From Phycisphaerae bacterium (lineage in GTDB: Bacteria > Planctomycetota > Phycisphaerae > UBA1845 > PWPN01): a DNA stretch of 64,000 bases. A program made the translations under genes and the position numbers. The notes under the pieces were generated by a model. The model searched no databases. It was given only the letters and a program-made list of their open reading frames with translations, and had not been told where the DNA came from. The DNA lies in assembly GCA_030372985.1 (NCBI GenBank), contig JAUCQB010000076.1, positions 62,001 through 126,000 on the forward strand, in the 5' to 3' direction. Of this stretch, positions 35,858 to 45,297 are shown piece after piece (the first letter of the stretch is position 1; each line of letters starts with the position of its first letter).

Positions 35858-37849
35858 TCACTGTTGGTCGCCATCCGGGCCAATGAGAATGATGCTCGCG
35901 TTTGCGGGCAGTGAAATGGTGATCCCTTTCTGTCCGGCAACCTCTTCGCGTTTTACCTCACCCGTGGCCGGGTCGGCGCGCCACCAGGTGCCGGGGCGTC
36001 TCACGCTCACTGTGCCCGCGTATGCCTGCGATCCGACATTGACGAGCAGCAGAATCTCCCGATTGTCCCGATTGAACCGCCCGAAGATCATGCTATCGGA
36101 TGCCGGTTGCAGTCGGCCGCTTGCGCCGGTCTTGTTTTCACCATCGAATCGGGCTGGTTCGCCCTTTATGTCATCCCGAACGATCCGCCCGTCGGCATCC
36201 CTGAATTTCGCCACAACGCCTGACGCCGCCTCCGGCAGCTCCGCTCCGTCCGGCAGCACAATGGTGTGGAATGCGCGATCGCGGATCCACAGCTTGCCGT
36301 CGCGCACCTCGGCCGCCGCAAGCACCTCATGATCGGCGATGAGAAACGGCGTCTGCGAAGTCGTCAACTGCCGGCCCATCCGCATGAATGAGTTGACCAG
36401 TTGTTGTGCATGCTCGGGTTGCGTATCCAGCCTGAGCGGCCTGGCGACCGGGATATAGTCCGCCCAGAGGTCATAGATCGGGTAAAACAGAATGACGTGC
36501 GGATCGGGCCGGGCGTCCCGGAGCAGGGCATTGAGCCGCCCCACAAAGTCGTTATATGCCCGATACTCCGGAGCCGGACGCGTCGCGCGATTGTAATAGA
36601 GCGTGAACTCGGTCACGCCCAAGGCGGCTTGCCATGCGGCGGTTGCCTGCATCTCGGCAAGGGACGCAGGGGGCTTGCCGGCCAGCGTCTGCGAGAAATC
36701 GCTCACCTCGGTCATGACGCGCCGGCGTCCCTCGATCATCGCCGCCGATGCGGGAAGAACAGCGGCCATCCAACCGCCGTGGACAACCGTCTGTGGCCAG
36801 GAAGACAGCATATCCAGTCCCGGAATGTCCATCTGCCGCAGTGCCTTGAGGCTGTTGCCGTATAGAGCTGTGTGACAGATCGGATCCTCCTCCCAGAGAA
36901 TATGCCCGGAGGATGCGACACGGCATTGGCGGCACCAGTCCTGAATCTGCCCGAAGTACCGTTCCGCGCACAAGTCGGCGATCAGGCCCCAGAAGCGGCG
37001 CCGTACCTGCCGGTCCGCGTCGGTGTTGCCCGTAAAGAGGCTGCGGCGCACGGCCATGAGGTCCTGGCCGTAACGCTCGCGATACCTGTCGGGCAGGTCC
37101 GCGACCCACGGTACCGACGGCAGTGGCTGAACGGTCGGATCCAAAGCGTCGTCCACGTGGACGCGCTTACGGATCTCCTCGCCGAGTTGCCCGATGTTGA
37201 CCGCCATGAGTGAGGGCTCGTCGGTGAAGACCGCAGGGATGGTCGCACCGAAGTGCTTCTCGATCCGCTGCCAGTACGCGCGGTGTGTCTTGTCGATGAA
37301 GGTGCTCACCGCCCCGGCATCGAGCAGATTGATGTACCGCCGCGCCGCGTGGAAGTTGTTGCTGGCGTGAGTGTGCTCGTACGCCGGCCGGTGGATAAAG
37401 GGCTCGGGCTTCGACGGATCGTGAGCCACTGCCAGGGCCTCGAACTTGGGGTCCTCTTTGAGCACCAGCCCGCCGGCCGATCCGCTCGGATAACCCTTCT
37501 CGTCGTAAATCCACACCAGCAGGCCAACTTCGCGACACGCGTCGACCGCCTTGACCAACGTTGCCCAGTTCGGCTCGGACACGAGGTAATCGGCGAAGCT
37601 GACGTTACAGACGATCCCACCAAGGCCGAGGTTTTTCAGGCCGGTCATCGCAGCCGGCTTGGCCTGATCCGGCGAGACACCGTGTACGATCTGCAGCGGG
37701 CGCAGCTCAGCCGCCGGCGCCGACCATGCGGCCATCCAACTCGCCGGCCAGTCGGGCGCCGGGCGCGTTTGTTGCGACATCGCGGAATCCGGGATCAGGA
37801 CGCTCATTGAGGCAAGCAAACATCCGAAGACGGAGAGGATTCTCATCAT
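35858..37849 (-). CDS. Exported glycoside hydrolase, GH106-like
   Basis: A 663-residue secreted protein. Signal peptide about 1-25 (ending SAMS). The barrel carries LVWIYDEKGYPSGSAGG (about 107-123) and VFTDEPSLMAV (about 206-216), the two strongest motifs of GH106/rhamnosidase-like proteins, and EVSDFSQTL later. The C-terminal 120 residues form a beta domain (REILLLVNVGSQAYAGTVSV). It is shorter than classical GH106 alpha-L-rhamnosidases, so the substrate is uncertain. Two adjacent ATGs, 37849 and 37846, are equally possible starts. Confidence 0.65.
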   Translation of the reverse strand: MMRILSVFGCLLASMSVLIPDSAMSQQTRPAPDWPASWMAAWSAPAAELRPLQIVHGVSPDQAKPAAMTGLKNLGLGGIVCNVSFADYLVSEPNWATLVKAVDACREVGLLVWIYDEKGYPSGSAGGLVLKEDPKFEALAVAHDPSKPEPFIHRPAYEHTHASNNFHAARRYINLLDAGAVSTFIDKTHRAYWQRIEKHFGATIPAVFTDEPSLMAVNIGQLGEEIRKRVHVDDALDPTVQPLPSVPWVADLPDRYRERYGQDLMAVRRSLFTGNTDADRQVRRRFWGLIADLCAERYFGQIQDWCRQCRVASSGHILWEEDPICHTALYGNSLKALRQMDIPGLDMLSSWPQTVVHGGWMAAVLPASAAMIEGRRRVMTEVSDFSQTLAGKPPASLAEMQATAAWQAALGVTEFTLYYNRATRPAPEYRAYNDFVGRLNALLRDARPDPHVILFYPIYDLWADYIPVARPLRLDTQPEHAQQLVNSFMRMGRQLTTSQTPFLIADHEVLAAAEVRDGKLWIRDRAFHTIVLPDGAELPEAASGVVAKFRDADGRIVRDDIKGEPARFDGENKTGASGRLQPASDSMIFGRFNRDNREILLLVNVGSQAYAGTVSVRRPGTWWRADPATGEVKREEVAGQKGITISLPANASIILIGPDGDQQ

Positions 37850-37890
37850 GATCCGCTTATTCTGGCCGCATGAGGTCGGAAGTCAAACGT

Positions 37891-38011
37891 CGGGTGGCCC
37901 AAGTCCTTCTGGACTTGGGTTCTCGATTTCTTCGTGATCGCATGGCCGTACCCCCCATCATCAACAGTGTCTCCAATCGAGAGCCCAGGTTCAGAGAACC
38001 CGGGCCACCCG
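37891..38011. repeat. BIME-like pair of REP elements in inverted orientation
   Basis: The left unit is CGGGTGGCCCAAGTCC-TTCT-GGACTTGGG-TTCTCGA (37891-37926). The right unit (37977-38011) is its near reverse complement, with hairpin CCCAGGTTC-AGA-GAACCCGGG. Each unit folds alone, and the whole 121-bp element is a larger inverted repeat. Stem bases change together between units (AAGTCC/GGACTT against AGGTTC/GAACCY). Confidence 0.7.
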
Positions 38012-38024
38012 GCGGGTTATTGGA

Positions 38025-38059
38025 TTTCAGATTTGAGATCGGCGGATTTCAGATCGGGG
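38025..38059. repeat. GATTTGAGAT dispersed repeat, second copy
   Basis: GATTTGAGATCGGCGGATTTCAG, sharing GATTTGAGATYGGCGGATTTCA with 35723-35755. It directly abuts the BIME-like element, 40 nt upstream of the Tat-exported isomerase-like gene. Confidence 0.5.
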
Positions 38060-38098
38060 CCCGATTCGCTTATCATGGGGCCGAGGAGGTCCTCGCCG

Positions 38099-39040
38099 AT
38101 GCCAGCAACCCATCAGACGTCGCGTCGCGCGTTTCTTGCCGGTTCCCTGGCAGTGGGAGCTCTCGGTTCCCGACTGAACGCGGCCGATACCCGGCCCTTC
38201 GACAGGAAAAACGTCAAAGCAGGTGCCTGGCAGATCGGCTGTTACACGCGGCCGTGGGGCGAGCATGAATACAAGTTCGCCCTGGACGCCATTGCCGAAG
38301 CGGGCTTCCGGTACGTCGGACTGATGACCACGAAATCCCCCACCAACCTGATCATCTCATCCGCAACAACACCCGATGAGGCCCTCCGCATCGGCGAGGA
38401 AGTCAAAAAACGTGGACTGAAGGTCGCGAACGTCTATGCGGGCGATTTCTTCTCGGCCGACCCAAACGCGTCGGTCAAGGCACTGCGACGAATGATCGAC
38501 GCCAGCGCAATCGTCGGTTCGCCCGGACTGATGCTTGCCGGCATCGGCGACCCGAAACATCATGACAACTACTACCGGATCGTCGCCGCCTGTTGTGATG
38601 ATGCCGCCGAGAAGAAAGTCGGCCTGAGCGTCAAACCTCACGGCGGCGGGAACGCCACCGGTCCGCAGTGTCGCAACGTGGTCGAATTCGTCGGGCACCG
38701 CCATTTCGGCCTCTGGTACGATCCGGGCAACATCTACTACTATTCCGATGGCCGGCTTGACCCGGTTGAGGATGCCGCAACCGTCGACGGTCTCGTGGTG
38801 GGCATGTCGGTCAAGGATTACCTGCACCCCAGGAACGTGGACGTGACGCCGGGGACCGGCAAGGTCGATTTCGCGCCCGTCATGACCCGGCTCAAAAAGG
38901 GCGGCTTCACGCACGGACCGCTGATCATTGAAACACTGGCTCGCGGTGATCTGCCCACGCTGCTGGCGGAGGCAAAGAAAGCACGGAGGTTTGTAGAGGA
39001 CCTGGTGGCTGGAAAGATCGCTTCGACGCGACCGCAGTGA
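38099..39040 (+). CDS. Tat-exported sugar phosphate isomerase/epimerase-like TIM barrel protein
   Basis: A 313-residue protein. The N-terminus has the twin-arginine motif TSRRAFLAGS and a hydrophobic stretch ending near LNAAD, so it should be exported folded. The body is of the xylose isomerase-like/AP endonuclease 2 superfamily: FALDAIAEAGFRYVGL, LSVKPHGGGNATG (likely metal ligands), GLWYDPGNIYYY and PLIIETLARGD. Such proteins are abundant in planctomycetes and mostly uncharacterised. GAGGAGGT 8 nt before the ATG makes this start clear. Confidence 0.8.
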   Translation: MPATHQTSRRAFLAGSLAVGALGSRLNAADTRPFDRKNVKAGAWQIGCYTRPWGEHEYKFALDAIAEAGFRYVGLMTTKSPTNLIISSATTPDEALRIGEEVKKRGLKVANVYAGDFFSADPNASVKALRRMIDASAIVGSPGLMLAGIGDPKHHDNYYRIVAACCDDAAEKKVGLSVKPHGGGNATGPQCRNVVEFVGHRHFGLWYDPGNIYYYSDGRLDPVEDAATVDGLVVGMSVKDYLHPRNVDVTPGTGKVDFAPVMTRLKKGGFTHGPLIIETLARGDLPTLLAEAKKARRFVEDLVAGKIASTRPQ

Positions 39041-39056
39041 AAACGTTGGACAAAGC

Positions 39057-39085
39057 CCGACCTGCCACTGCGGCCAGCAGGTCGG
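39057..39085. repeat. Intergenic 9-bp inverted repeat
   Basis: CCGACCTGC / GCAGGTCGG with an 11-nt spacer, 16 nt after the isomerase-like stop. No T-run follows, so it is at best a factor-dependent or mRNA-end hairpin. A looser version of the GACCTGC...GCAGGTC pattern occurs around 32222-32270. Confidence 0.4.
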
Positions 39086-39195
39086 ACCTGCCATAGAGCG
39101 GGTCAACCACCGCAGAAAACCGAGGTGACAGGCCCCTCGGCTCGACAAGACTTGGGGCACGGCCTTGCGTGACCCTGCGCGATTGGAGACAAACC

Positions 39196-40815
39196 ATGAG
39201 ACGACTGCTGTGCTCGATGTTCCTGGCTGCCCTTCTGATCGCGGCAACCCGACCCGCCAATGCCGCCGATCCTCCGAACATCCTGTGGATCTCCTGCGAG
39301 GACATCTGCCCCGACCTGGGCTGCTACGGCGACAAGTACGCTCACACGCCGAACATCGACAAGCTGGCCCGCGAAGGCATTCGTTACGCGAACGCGTTTT
39401 CGGTGGCCGGCGTCTGCGCCCCCAGCCGTTCGGCCATCATCACCGGCATGTACCCCACGACCATCAGCACGCACCACATGCGCTGCAAGGCCGTGCCGCC
39501 GGCCTACGTGAAGTGTTTCCCCGAATACCTCCGGGCGGCCGGCTACTACTGCACCAACAACGTCAAGACTGACTACAACTTTGACGCTCCGGTCACCGCG
39601 TGGGACGAGTGCAGCCGCAAGGCTCACTGGCGAAACCGCGCACCCGGCCAGCCGTTCTTTTCCGTATTCAACCTGACGGTGACGCACGAGAGCCAGATTC
39701 GCTGTACGCCCGAGCAGTTCGCTCAGCACATGCAGAAGGTCGCTCCCGAGCATCGCCACGACCCGGCCAAAGCGGTTCTGCCTCCCTACTATCCCGACAC
39801 CCCGATTGTGCGCAACGACTGGGCCCGATACTGCGATCTGATCACCGCCATGGACCTTCAGTTGGCCGATCTGCTTCAGCAACTGGAGGAAGACGGCCTG
39901 GCGGATAAAACCATCGTCTTCTTCTTCGGCGACAACGGCCGCGGCCTGCCACGGGCCAAGCGGTGGCTCTACGATTCGGGGATACACGTTCCATTGGTCA
40001 TCCGCCTGCCGGACCGCAGGGATGCCGGCACGGTGTGCGATGACCTGATCAGTTTCATCGACTTCGGGCCAACCTCGCTGTCGCTGGCGGGCGTGAAGGT
40101 GCCCGCTCATATGCAGGGGCGGCCGTTCCTCGGCGAGCAGAAGACCGAACCCCGCAAGTACATTTTCGCCGCACGTGACCGCATGGATGAGACCTACGAC
40201 ATCATCCGGGCAATCCGCGACAAGCGGTTCAAGTACATCCGCAACTTCAAGCCCGGACGACCGTATGCCCAGTACATCGACTACATGGAGAAGATGCCAA
40301 CCATGCAGGAGATGCGCCGGCTCAACAAGGAGGGTACGCTCACCGGGCCGCAGAAGATCTTCTTCCTGCCCGAAAAACCAGAGGAGGAGCTTTACGACTG
40401 CGTCAATGACCCGCACGAAATCAGGAACCTGGCGAGTCTGCCCGATCACCGCGAGAGACTGACCGCGATGCGGCAGGTCCTGGGGGAGTGGATGAAGGAG
40501 ACCAGGGACCTCGGCCTGATCCCCGAGGAGGAGTTGAACGAGCGCATGCGACCGGGTGGCAAATGGGTCGTGACCGCCGCGCCTGTGATGGAACCTTCCG
40601 GCGGCAGCCACCAGGGGCCTGTCTCGATCACGATATCCTGTCCGACCGAAGGGGCATCCATCGCCTGGACGAGCGACGATGGCGGGCAGACTCACTGGAG
40701 GCTCTACAGCAGGCCGATCCGCCTGGAGCGCAGCGCGACCATCAGGGCCATGGCCGTTCGCCTCGGATACCACGAGAGCCCGGAAGTTCACGCCGATTAC
40801 CGCATCGGGCAGTAG
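39196..40815 (+). CDS. Exported type I sulfatase with C-terminal chitobiase-like domain
   Basis: A 539-residue arylsulfatase-family enzyme. Signal peptide about 1-23 (ANA). Metal-site residues lie in ISCEDICPDLGCYG, and the formylglycine site is C74-A-P-S-R78, the C-x-P-x-R signature that needs maturation by FGE or anSME. FFGDNGRG supplies the second Asp-Asn pair. The last 80 residues (GPVSITISCPTEGASIAWT) resemble the small beta domain of chitobiases. It probably desulfates extracellular glycans. GGAG lies 8 nt before the ATG at 39196. Confidence 0.9.
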   Translation: MRRLLCSMFLAALLIAATRPANAADPPNILWISCEDICPDLGCYGDKYAHTPNIDKLAREGIRYANAFSVAGVCAPSRSAIITGMYPTTISTHHMRCKAVPPAYVKCFPEYLRAAGYYCTNNVKTDYNFDAPVTAWDECSRKAHWRNRAPGQPFFSVFNLTVTHESQIRCTPEQFAQHMQKVAPEHRHDPAKAVLPPYYPDTPIVRNDWARYCDLITAMDLQLADLLQQLEEDGLADKTIVFFFGDNGRGLPRAKRWLYDSGIHVPLVIRLPDRRDAGTVCDDLISFIDFGPTSLSLAGVKVPAHMQGRPFLGEQKTEPRKYIFAARDRMDETYDIIRAIRDKRFKYIRNFKPGRPYAQYIDYMEKMPTMQEMRRLNKEGTLTGPQKIFFLPEKPEEELYDCVNDPHEIRNLASLPDHRERLTAMRQVLGEWMKETRDLGLIPEEELNERMRPGGKWVVTAAPVMEPSGGSHQGPVSITISCPTEGASIAWTSDDGGQTHWRLYSRPIRLERSATIRAMAVRLGYHESPEVHADYRIGQ

Positions 40816-40845
40816 GACCTGTCTCGCTCACGCTGCGGTTGCCTG

Positions 40846-40851
40846 TATAAT
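40846..40851 (+). promoter_or_regulatory. -10 box (TATAAT) upstream of the DegT-family gene
   Basis: A perfect TATAAT in CCTGTATAATACT, 69 nt before the ATG at 40921. The region 17 nt upstream (CTCGCT) is a poor -35. Confidence 0.4.
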
Positions 40852-40920
40852 ACTCCCGACAACCGTTCGGCCGGCCCGCATGAGAACCGGATTCCCGAAG
40901 CGACGGCGAGAGGAACGAAC

Positions 40921-42144
40921 ATGGCATCGCAATTGGCAATTCAAGGCGGCACGCCTGTCAGAACGAAACCCTTCCCGGCCTGGCCGGTCCACGGCGAGCC
41001 GGAGGAGCAGGCGGTAATCCGAGCGATCCGCAGCGGCAAGTGGGGAAAGCTGGACGGGGCCGAGGTGGCCGCGTTCGAGCGGGACTTCGCCAGGTACCAG
41101 GGCGCCGAGCATGGCATCGCGGTCGTCAACGGAACGGTCGCGATCCAGATTGCCCTCATGGCCGCCGGTATTCAGGCAGGCGATGAAGTCATCGTCCCGC
41201 CGTACACGTTCCTGGCGACGGCCACCGCGGTCGTGACCTCCAATGCCACGCCGGTGTTCGCCGATATCGAGCTGGATACCTTCAACATCGCCCCCCAGGC
41301 AATTGAGGCCCTGATCACCCCGCGTACCCGGGCCATCATCCCGGTGCACTTCGGCGGGCTGCCGGCCGACATGGACGCGATCATGGCCATTGCCAGGCGC
41401 CATAACCTGGTGGTGATCGAGGACGCCGCCCACGCCCACGCGGCCGAGTACAAGGGCCGACGGGCCGGCTCCATCGGCCACATGGGAACCTTCTCGTTCC
41501 AATCCAGCAAGAACCTCACCGCCGGCGAAGGCGGTTTCATCACCACCAACGACCCCGCCCTGGCCGAGGCCTGCCGCGAAATCCACAACTGCGGGCGCCG
41601 CAAGGGCCATGCGTGGTACGAGCACTTCGTCATTTCGGTCAACTTCCGGCTGAGCGAGGTCCAGGGAGCGCTGTTGAACGCCCAGCTTCAACGGCTGGAG
41701 GAACAGGCCCGGCGCCGATGGGAGAACGGCAAGTACCTCAATGAACAACTCGAGCGGATTCCCGGTATCAAGCCCCAAACGATCATCCCCGAGTGCACGC
41801 GGCACGCGTTTCACTTGTACTGCTTCCGCATCGATGCCCGGGAACTCGGGGCTCCGCGGCAGGCCTTCCTGAAAGCGCTTGCGGCCGAGGGAATCCCCAA
41901 CTTCGGCGGTTACCCCCTGCCGCTCTACAAGCAGCGACTGTTCCTCGACCGGGCATTCGGTCCCTATGACGGCTGCCGCGGCATCGACTACGCGAAGACC
42001 TGCTGCCCGAACAGCGAGGCAATCTGCTACGAACAGGGCGGGTGGCTTGAGCACCGGATGCTGCTGGGCACGCGCCAGGACATGGACGATATCGTCGCCG
42101 CGTTCCGCAAGGTGTACGAAAACCGCGACCGATTGGGGGCCTGA
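40921..42144 (+). CDS. DegT/DnrJ/EryC1/StrS family aminotransferase
   Basis: A 407-residue PLP-dependent sugar aminotransferase-type protein, making amino sugars for envelope glycans. PLP-binding Lys197 lies in SSKNLTAGEGG. VVNGTVAIQIAL, VIVPPYTFLATA, VIPVHFGGLPADMD and IEDAAHAHAAEYKG are the family blocks. It is closest to the AHBA synthase/GntR-leader-free type seen beside oxidoreductases; no partner dehydrogenase is adjacent here. GAGGAA precedes the ATG. It converges on the GT2 gene. Confidence 0.88.
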   Translation: MASQLAIQGGTPVRTKPFPAWPVHGEPEEQAVIRAIRSGKWGKLDGAEVAAFERDFARYQGAEHGIAVVNGTVAIQIALMAAGIQAGDEVIVPPYTFLATATAVVTSNATPVFADIELDTFNIAPQAIEALITPRTRAIIPVHFGGLPADMDAIMAIARRHNLVVIEDAAHAHAAEYKGRRAGSIGHMGTFSFQSSKNLTAGEGGFITTNDPALAEACREIHNCGRRKGHAWYEHFVISVNFRLSEVQGALLNAQLQRLEEQARRRWENGKYLNEQLERIPGIKPQTIIPECTRHAFHLYCFRIDARELGAPRQAFLKALAAEGIPNFGGYPLPLYKQRLFLDRAFGPYDGCRGIDYAKTCCPNSEAICYEQGGWLEHRMLLGTRQDMDDIVAAFRKVYENRDRLGA

Positions 42145-42207
42145 GATATCTCGTCAAGGATCTCGGGGAGTCAGATCGAGCGGAAATCGCATCCCGGCCG
42201 AAGACTG

Positions 42208-43791
42208 TCAACCCAACTGCACGGGATTGGCGGGGGCAAGGCTTGGTGGGACAGCCGCGGGAAGAACCTCGGGTTCCGGCACCACTCGCGGTCTCGAAGA
42301 GACAGCGGCCTCCGGGCGAGAGATCCAACCGACGGCGAGAAACGACACGGCATAGATGGCCAGAAAGACGCTGAACGCTAGCCCGTGGACCGCGGTCACG
42401 TAGATTGCCCAGGTGGCCGCGCAGTACGCACCAATCAGCATCTCGGCAAACCACAGCCAGCGGAACCTCTGGGCCTTGTACCGGCTGCTGAACTGGGCGT
42501 GACGGGTACTGCCGGACTTGGGCGTCCGGACGAACTCTGCCCCTCGCACATACAGGCCTCGGATGACTGCCAGGGCATTGTTGATCGACAGACCGGTGCC
42601 CAGCAGCAGCATCGCCGGCATCATCCGGACGCCGCTGAAGCCGCCACCCAGATGGTAACGGGCATAGCCGTAGACCATCGGCGAAGCCAGCACCGTGAAG
42701 ATCATCATTCCCCAGCCGAACACGAAGCACCACCAGAACGGAAGCGGGTCGACCATCGCCAGCATGGGTCGGGCCAGCAGGGCCAATACGAGCGTCCAGA
42801 GATAGACGGCGTAGTGGGTCAGATGGAGCGTGGCTTCGAGCTTGTGTGTCAGACCCACGGATGAACGCCAGATTCTGGGCAGGAGCTTGATAGCCGTCTG
42901 GACGCCACCGGTTGCCCACCGCCGCTGCTGGGCCTTGAGGGCGCCGATCGTGCTGGGCAGTTCGGCGGGGCAGGCCAGGTTCAGACAATAGTCGATCCGC
43001 CAGCCGGCAAGCTGCACGCGATAAGACAGGTCGAGATCCTCGGTCAGGGTGTCGGCTGACCAGCCGCCGACGGCCGGGTCCTCAATGGCCGCTTTGCGCC
43101 AGATGCCGGCCGTACCGTTGAAGTTCATCATCAGGCCGTTCCACGCCCGAGCCCCCTGCTCCACGGCGAAATGCGCGTCCAGTGCAACCGACTGGGCTTT
43201 CGTCAGCCAGGATTCATCCTGGTTCAGGTGTGCCCAGCGCCCCTGGATGCAGGCCAGCTTCGCATTTCCGGCCAACAACGGCACGGCACGGCGGAGAAAA
43301 TCTTTCGGCGGCACGAAGTCGGCGTCAAATATCGCCACCAGCGGATGGCGGCAACGAGCCAGGCCGGCCTTCAAGGCCCCGGCCTTGAAACCTTTCCGAT
43401 TATCGCGACGGAGGACTTCGATCTCGACACCCTGTGCGCGCAACCTGCGAGCCGTTCGATCAACTAACAGGCGGGTTTCGTCCGTACTGTCATCGAGAAC
43501 CTGGATCGAGTGCTTGCCGCGCGGGTATTCCATCGCCGCCACCGCTTCGATGACCCGGGTCGCGACATCCGCCTCGTTGTAGATTGGGACCTGAGTGGTG
43601 ACCCCCAGCCACTCGGTCTCGGGTGTCTCGACGAGGTAGCGATCTACGAAGGCCCGCTGTTCGGCCCCCTTGACGCTGCGTCGTCGATGAAAGAGGTACA
43701 ACAGCACGTAAAGATGCAGGCCATAGACGGACAGCATGGCCGTGCTGACCATGAACAGGCCCACAAGGACGGCATCTAGCCACGTGCTCAC
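42208..43791 (-). CDS. Membrane glycosyltransferase family 2 (cellulose synthase-like)
   Basis: A 527-residue protein with N-terminal membrane helices and about five C-terminal ones. The GT-A domain has all processive beta-glycosyltransferase motifs: VLDDSTDET, the DxD in IFDADFVPP, TEDLDLSYR and QQRRW. There is no PilZ domain on the protein itself. It likely builds or extends an exopolysaccharide or glycolipid. The GTG at 43791 (VSTWLDAVLVG) is preferred; a TTG at 43821 would add ten residues without a ribosome site. Confidence 0.85.
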   Translation of the reverse strand: MSTWLDAVLVGLFMVSTAMLSVYGLHLYVLLYLFHRRRSVKGAEQRAFVDRYLVETPETEWLGVTTQVPIYNEADVATRVIEAVAAMEYPRGKHSIQVLDDSTDETRLLVDRTARRLRAQGVEIEVLRRDNRKGFKAGALKAGLARCRHPLVAIFDADFVPPKDFLRRAVPLLAGNAKLACIQGRWAHLNQDESWLTKAQSVALDAHFAVEQGARAWNGLMMNFNGTAGIWRKAAIEDPAVGGWSADTLTEDLDLSYRVQLAGWRIDYCLNLACPAELPSTIGALKAQQRRWATGGVQTAIKLLPRIWRSSVGLTHKLEATLHLTHYAVYLWTLVLALLARPMLAMVDPLPFWWCFVFGWGMMIFTVLASPMVYGYARYHLGGGFSGVRMMPAMLLLGTGLSINNALAVIRGLYVRGAEFVRTPKSGSTRHAQFSSRYKAQRFRWLWFAEMLIGAYCAATWAIYVTAVHGLAFSVFLAIYAVSFLAVGWISRPEAAVSSRPRVVPEPEVLPAAVPPSLAPANPVQLG

Positions 43792-44187
43792 TGCGACCCG
43801 CCCCGCGCCGCGCGCGGCCAAGAGATAAGCGCACTTGTCGGTGGTCGGGCGTCAGTGCCGCGACCGCCGGTTCAATACAGGTTGTGGATCCTCCCCACCT
43901 TCGGCACGGCACCCTGCGCCACGAATGCCGACTACCCACCCCATCCTCTGATCACCCCGACCATGGCGAGCCGCACCATCCATGTGCCTGATCCGGGGTC
44001 TCTCAGGGTAGACATCCCAAGTTACGATAGTTGCGATCGGGGAGGCTGTCAACGACGTCGGCGGGCAGCCTGGCGACGGCTGAGGACCCCGGCAACGCGA
44101 TCCGGTAAGCGGGTCAGCCGGACCTTGACTTGCCAACGAGCGATTCGTAACGTCGGCGTTTCGTTTTCAATGAAAGGAAGCCAACCC
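43792..44187. other. 396-nt divergent gap between GT2 gene and argB
   Basis: I see no gene. The plus frame is open through much of it, upstream of argB, but matches nothing and extends past the normal argB N-terminus. Promoters for both flanking genes should be here, but none is clear. Confidence 0.35.
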
Positions 44188-45063
44188 GTGCAGGAAGCCA
44201 TCGCCAAGGCAGGATCACTGATTGAAGCCCTGCCCTACATCCAGGGATACTACGACAAGATCGTGGTTGTGAAGCTGGGCGGTTCGGTCATGGATAACCC
44301 CGACGCCGAGAGGGAACTGCTGCGAGACGTGGTGTTCATGAACTACGTCGGAATGCAGCCGATCATCGTGCATGGCGGCGGCAAGGAGATCAATGCCGCG
44401 ATGGATGCGGCCGGCCTCGAGCCTTTGTTTGTCCAGGGGCTTCGCTATACGGACGACCGAACGCTGGCCATCGCCGAGCAGGTGCTGTGCGGCCGCATCA
44501 ACCGGCGGCTGGTCGAGACGCTGGAATCGCTCGGCGTCGCGGCGATCGGGCTGAACAGTCTGACAAGCTGCGTCTTGTTTGCCGATCGAATGTACCTGTC
44601 CGGCGAGGAGAACCGCCGAATCGATGTCGGCTACGTCGGAAAGATCGAGAAAGTCAACGCCAGGATTCTCGAGCTGCTCTGTGAGGCCGACACGATTCCC
44701 GTCATCGCGCCGATTGCCCGTGACCGCAGCGGAGGAAAGCTGAACTGCAATGCCGACACGGCCGCCGGCGAGGTGGCTGCTGCCGTGAAGGCCGAAAAAC
44801 TGGTGATGGTCTCGGACACCCACGGCATTCGCGAGAATCCCAAGGACCCCGAGTCCTTCCGCCCGACTCTGAACCGGCAGGAAATCACCGCTTTCATGGA
44901 TCGCGGCATCATCGACAGGGGAATGATCCCGAAAGTCCAGGCGTGCCTGCGGGCCCTCGACTCCGGAACCCGGAAGGCTCACATCATCGATGGCCGCATC
45001 CCCCACTCGCTGCTCCTGGAGATCTTCACCGACAAGGGAATCGGGACACAGATTCTGCAATGA
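44188..45063 (+). CDS. argB: Acetylglutamate kinase
   Basis: Phosphorylates N-acetyl-L-glutamate, second step of arginine synthesis. The 291 residues have KIVVVKLGGSVMDN (phosphate-binding), PIIVHGGGKEINAAM, the substrate Arg in GLRYTDDRTL, and KLNCNADTAAGEVAAAV. The C-terminus includes an arginine-site-like segment (FTDKGIGTQI). The GTG at 44188 has AAGGAAG 7 nt upstream and is preferred; an in-frame ATG at 44170 overlaps that ribosome site. It is isolated from other arg genes. Confidence 0.9.
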   Translation: MQEAIAKAGSLIEALPYIQGYYDKIVVVKLGGSVMDNPDAERELLRDVVFMNYVGMQPIIVHGGGKEINAAMDAAGLEPLFVQGLRYTDDRTLAIAEQVLCGRINRRLVETLESLGVAAIGLNSLTSCVLFADRMYLSGEENRRIDVGYVGKIEKVNARILELLCEADTIPVIAPIARDRSGGKLNCNADTAAGEVAAAVKAEKLVMVSDTHGIRENPKDPESFRPTLNRQEITAFMDRGIIDRGMIPKVQACLRALDSGTRKAHIIDGRIPHSLLLEIFTDKGIGTQILQ

Positions 45064-45198
45064 ACGACATTCTGAAAACCCGGGGAGCCGCAACGTCTCA
45101 ACAGTCTGAGTTCAGGCGCTGCAGGACCTGCCACAAGGCCTGAAACACCCGAACTCGATCGCGTCGCATGTCGACATCGATCGGCTGTAAAAGCAGAT

Positions 45199-45229
45199 GG
45201 GGCGAACCAGCAATCCGCTGATCCGCCCC
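45199..45229 (-). terminator. Terminator of the Cys-rich peptide unit
   Basis: On the minus strand GGGGCG...CGCCCC encloses an inner CAGC/GCTG stem and is followed by ATCTGCTTTTAC. It lies about 70 nt after the stop of the second peptide gene. Confidence 0.55.
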
Positions 45230-45297
45230 AGATCATCTGTCGTGTCGTATTCCGACGCGGGTCCTTGCGACCCTGTCGGTCACCCTGATGACAGGGA

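Noticed and set aside
39103-40791. 562-codon minus-strand open frame opposite the sulfatase
   Set aside because: High GC leaves long antisense frames; the plus strand encodes an unmistakable sulfatase.
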